A stretch of DNA of 64,000 nucleotides, from NCBI GenBank assembly GCA_028752905.1, contig JAQNBH010000014.1, forward strand, positions 29,422,825 through 29,486,824. The letters are read 5' to 3'. The position numbers and the translations under genes were made by a program. The stretch is from Cladorhizidae sp. MBARI D1340-BT2 (taxonomy: Eukaryota > Porifera > Demospongiae > Poecilosclerida > Cladorhizidae). Below are positions 62,186 to 64,000 of the stretch, in pieces; position 1 is the first letter of the stretch; every line of letters starts with the position of its first letter. The notes below the pieces were generated by a model that ran no database searches, was not told the DNA's origin, and saw only the letters and a list, made by a program, of their open reading frames with translations.

Positions 62186-64000
62186 GTACAGTACTAGTTG
62201 TTGCTGCTATCATTGTAAGTCATCATCATTGTTGTTGCTGCTGTTGTTGTCTCTATTGTTGCTTTTGTTATCACCATTATTATATCTGTTATTATTGTTG
62301 TTAATACTGTTCCTTTTTTCGTCATTGTGTTGCTGCTGTTGTTGTTGTCGCTTGTTGCTGTTGCTGTTGTCGCTTGTTGCTGTTGTTGTCATCATCAATA
62401 TTGTTGCTGCTGTTGTTGTTACTATTGTTATCAACCATTATTGTTTGTTGTCAACACTATTATTTCTGTTTTTGTCGCTGTCACTGCGTTAATTGATGTT
62501 TATTGCTATACTATTGTTGAGATTGATGTTGTGTATTGTTGTTGAAGCTATTGGTTGTTGTTTATTAAGCTATTGGTTGTGGTTTATTAAGGGGGGACTA
62601 TGCGTCAAAACCACAAAATAGTTGTACCTATTTCTAATTGTCACAACTTTTTTTCTCTTTCGTCTACACAAGTATTTATGATACCAAAGTCTTTATTATT
62701 CTGTGTTTGTTTTTATAAAGTGTTAATATCTCTATATACATAATTTTCTCAGAAGATACATGCAGAAACATCGAGGTGACTTCCAAGATATTTGTGGCAG
62801 ACCTAGCTGCCTAACGATTTGAAGTCATTTATTCATAATTGGTGTATGGCTTGCTAAGGAGTGTCTCAGTGATATACATGGAGCAAAGTTACCATATGTT
62901 GTCATGTTGATTAGTTACACACTTACAGAGTCTGAAAAACTGATAAAAACTAGAGGCCACCTCTTCTAACTACCATCTCTTGGCAATCCTTGCAGTAAAC
63001 AAAAATCTGATTCATGGATATCACAGAGTACTAAAAGAGCTCTAAAATGACATACATAGCCAAAAAATTGAGCAAACGTTTTTAAAGTTATTCTCGCAGC
63101 AAGAAATATTTCCATTAATTGTGGGAATAAGCATTCCAAGTTTGGAAAACGAAATGTTTGAGTTAGCACTGAAATAACTTGACAAAATATGTTCTTTTAC
63201 AAGTTTTAGCAATTCCTTGATCTGTTTTTTTTTACTTCCGTGACTCTTGGGTTTTTCTGTGCATGTAAGAAAGAAAAATATGATGAAAATTGTTATGGAA
63301 CTTTCCTTTACAGCTGAATGTTTTTGCATGTCAAAGAAATGTATGATGAAGTAGATCCACCATAACTTTGAAAGAAGCATCCTATGTCTCCAAAACTTTG
63401 GAAATAGCAAGTCGATAGATGCAACAACAGTTTGAACTGATTTCATGTGTAGTCACCAGGGGTGTGTGTGGGGGGAGGGGGGTGGGGGGAACGTAGTATA
63501 TGCAGGTCATTTTATTCCCTATTTCCTTATGCTTTGTTCCTAAAGATATGTTGAATGTCTCTGCAGACATATTTTCTGGGAAGATACATCAAGATCCCTA
63601 AACAAGTTGATCTATCTTGCCTAATGATATGTTGAATGTCTCTGCAGACATATTTACTCGGAAGATACATCAAGATCCCTAAATAAGTTGATCTATCTTG
63701 CAGTACAATTCATAACTGCCCTAATTAACAAGACCAAAGTCCCAGATTTTGTCAACTGATAGAGAAGGCCCTTATCTGCAACATGTGAACAGATTATCAA
63801 TAAATGTAGTGGTTTTTCACTTGCAGGCCACCGCTTTGGCAACTGGAAAACACCAGGAAAAATCCCAAACCTCACCACTTCAAATCACCATAACTTGCTA
63901 ATACTTAGAGTACTCAAAATTTTGGCACGTACAAAAGACAGATAATTCGAAGGGCTATCCGGTGATATAAAAAATATCTTTTTGGGGTAAAGTGTAGAAA
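62186..64000. other. Start of intron 48; triplet-rich block and an 81-bp duplication
   Basis: 62205-62560 is rich in ttg/ctg/att triplets without a fixed unit. 63545-63625 and 63626-63706 are two copies of an 81-bp unit (gatatgttgaatgtctctgc). No dynein exon with the expected YGGRVTDD-like sequence is present. Confidence 0.75.

Overview
The window is animal nuclear DNA carrying one recognisable gene: most of an axonemal dynein heavy chain, on the + strand, split into at least 48 coding exons between 4832 and 62185. The spliced exons stay in a single frame for 9,771 bp (3,257 codons). Compared from memory with known dyneins, the closest match is DNAH1, a single-headed inner-arm dynein of motile cilia and flagella. 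The match runs from the tail through linker, AAA1-AAA4, stalk, microtubule-binding domain, AAA5 and part of AAA6. Roughly 500-600 N-terminal and 400 C-terminal residues are missing and must lie outside the window. No promoter, start codon or polyadenylation site is visible. Exons here are numbered w1-w48 by order in the window, and intron n follows exon wn.

The short exons, introns of about 0.1-7 kb and phase-matched GT-AG boundaries show a metazoan-type genome. The AT-rich introns, frequent GCTAGC/CATGCATG-like words and many minisatellites would fit a sponge or another non-bilaterian animal, but this is a weak guess. I see no second gene, rRNA, tRNA or CRISPR array.

Layout: 1-1980 is a 65-bp minisatellite; 1981-4831 is non-coding with dispersed repeats. 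4832-31375 holds tail and linker exons w1-w15, broken by a 7-kb intron (12752-19710) that contains a transposase relic, a long inverted-repeat element and a 2.4-kb array of 21-bp units; a 2.2-kb array of 45-bp units follows exon w7. 31376-44993 encodes AAA1-AAA4, 45084-48781 the stalk and microtubule-binding domain, and 49289-62185 AAA5 and the first part of AAA6. The last 1.8 kb is intron.

The unusual content is in the introns. Three introns use GC-AG instead of GT-AG. Three large tandem arrays carry splice-site-like motifs whose polarity matches the intron end they sit beside (acceptor-like before w7 and w12, donor-like after w7). The donor end of w17 is tandemly duplicated with the second donor mutated. 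A dispersed inverted-repeat family carries a CTGATGA...GAAAC motif resembling a hammerhead ribozyme core. There is also a TTAA-flanked piggyBac-like MITE.
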